Shown in pieces: positions 13,193-13,785 of a stretch of 13,785 bases of DNA. Source of the stretch: Thermoprotei archaeon (GTDB lineage Archaea > Thermoproteota > Methanomethylicia > Nezhaarchaeales > WYZ-LMO8); NCBI GenBank assembly GCA_003650865.1, contig QMSN01000009.1:1-13785 (forward strand), in the 5' to 3' direction. Position 1 is the first letter of the stretch. Every line of letters begins with the position of its first letter. A program made the position numbers and the translations under genes. The notes below the pieces were generated by a model. That model saw only the letters and a program-made list of their open reading frames with translations, was not told the origin of the DNA and made no database searches.

Positions 13193-13785
13193 GCGTGAAG
13201 AGAGTCACGGTGTTCCCCTTCTCAGCCATAGTTGGCCTTGAGAAGGCTAAGCTGGCGCTACTAATAGCAGCTGTAAACCCAACAGTCGGTGGGGTATTGC
13301 TAAAGGGCGATAAGGGGACTGGGAAGTCTACGCTTGTGAGGGCTTTAGCCGACGTGCTCCCGGACATCGAGGTCGTATCTGACTGTCCATTCAACTGCAA
13401 CCCCAACAACATCCTCGAAATGTGCGATTCATGCTTTGATAGGGCGAGGCGAGGAGAAGATCTTCCGAGGGCAAAGAGAAAGATGAGGGTCGTAGACTTA
13501 CCTCTAAGCATAACCGTCGACAGGCTTGTAGGCACACTGGACATAAAGAGGGCCCTTAAGGAGGGTGTGAGGGCTTTACAGCCGGGCCTGCTGGCTGAGG
13601 CTAATAGGAACGTATTATACATAGATGAGGTCAACCTCCTTGACGACTACGTTGCTGACGTGCTGCTCGACTCAGCAGCTATGGGGTGGAATGTAGTCGA
13701 GAGAGAGGGCGTATCCGTCAAGCATCCAGCCAGGTTCATACTGGTAGGCAGCATGAACCCCGAGGAGGGGGAGCTTCGACCCCAA
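13189..13785 (+). CDS. chlI: ChlI/BchI-type AAA+ chelatase subunit (partial, N-terminal 199 residues)
   Basis: AAA+ ATPase partner of the CobN-type large subunit; it powers metal insertion. I translated from GTG 13189 and the frame stays open to the right edge. Motifs: Walker A GDKGTGKST (40-48), a Cys group C66, C70, C79 and C82, LVGTLDIKRALKEG (113-126), Walker B VLYIDEVNLLDD with D146/E147, EREGVSVKHPARF, and VGSMNPEEGELRPQ at the end, just before the expected LDRFG. The cysteine group and insert are usual for the ChlI proteins that accompany CobN. The GTG overlaps the TGA of the second cobN gene (GTGA), and GAGGTG lies eight bases upstream, so the three genes form one operon. GTG 13195 is a possible alternative. 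A ChlD-like domain may follow in the missing part or as the next gene. Confidence 0.92.
   Translation, partial: MSVKRVTVFPFSAIVGLEKAKLALLIAAVNPTVGGVLLKGDKGTGKSTLVRALADVLPDIEVVSDCPFNCNPNNILEMCDSCFDRARRGEDLPRAKRKMRVVDLPLSITVDRLVGTLDIKRALKEGVRALQPGLLAEANRNVLYIDEVNLLDDYVADVLLDSAAMGWNVVEREGVSVKHPARFILVGSMNPEEGELRPQ

Noticed and set aside
13384..13434. The four cysteines (66, 70, 79, 82) in the ChlI-like protein as something new.
   Set aside because: As I recall, ChlI proteins encoded with CobN commonly carry a similar cysteine insert, so it is probably a family feature.
13071..13634. A long minus-strand reading frame (about 187 codons) opposite cobN and chlI.
   Set aside because: Its translation is Ser/Pro/Leu-rich and family-free, and it runs antisense to two genes with strong motifs, so it is a shadow.
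1..13785. tRNA or rRNA genes, CRISPR arrays, insertion sequences, phage genes.
   Set aside because: I saw no cloverleaf, regularly spaced repeats, transposase or phage-like motifs; the window is a compact chromosomal region.

Overview
The window comes from an archaeon, most likely a thermophilic anaerobe with tetrahydromethanopterin/methanofuran-linked C1 metabolism (a methanogen, alkanotroph or relative). The signs are a topoisomerase VI A/B pair, an archaeal-type AspRS, a TRAM-domain small protein, archaeal TATA-like boxes upstream of several genes, frequent GTG and TTG starts, arginine written mostly as AGG/AGA, and three methanofuran biosynthesis genes. The exact lineage cannot be read from this sequence; several features fit the TACK side of the archaea.

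Left part (1-4457), all on the minus strand: the N-terminal part of an inorganic pyrophosphatase runs off the left edge. A gap of about 175 bp follows, holding promoter-like AT-rich DNA and a weak C/D-box RNA candidate. Then come top6A and top6B (overlapping, B upstream of A, with a TATA box before B) and aspS. The AspRS carries the His/Pro pair associated with non-discriminating enzymes.

Middle part (4458-6735): a plus-strand TRAM-domain gene abuts, stop codon to stop codon, a minus-strand three-gene operon. In order of transcription this operon is an unrecognised 141-residue protein, a stand-alone Lrp/AsnC effector (RAM) domain, and a DRG-like TGS GTPase with degenerate P-loop and G3 motifs.

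Methanofuran block (6736-9120): mfnB on plus faces mfnF-mfnE on minus. The 3' ends of mfnB and mfnE overlap by 23 bp, and mfnF and mfnE overlap by 22 bp. Together they make the phosphorylated furan (MfnB), pyrophosphorylate its aminated form (MfnE) and couple it to glutamyl-tyramine (MfnF). The aminotransferase MfnC, MfnA and MfnD are not in the window.

Right part (9291-13785), plus strand: a CobN-type chelatase large subunit split into two overlapping genes, the second with its own near-perfect Shine-Dalgarno sequence, followed by a ChlI/BchI-type AAA+ chelatase subunit cut by the right edge. This set would insert a metal, probably cobalt, into a tetrapyrrole. Both CobN parts carry unusual cysteine clusters. 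A methanofuran block beside a metal chelatase fits an organism using both methanofuran and corrinoids in C1 metabolism, but nothing here shows an entirely new system. The most checkable oddities are the split CobN with its Cys-Cys-Cys motif, the degenerate DRG GTPase and its RAM-domain neighbour, and the predicted non-discriminating AspRS.
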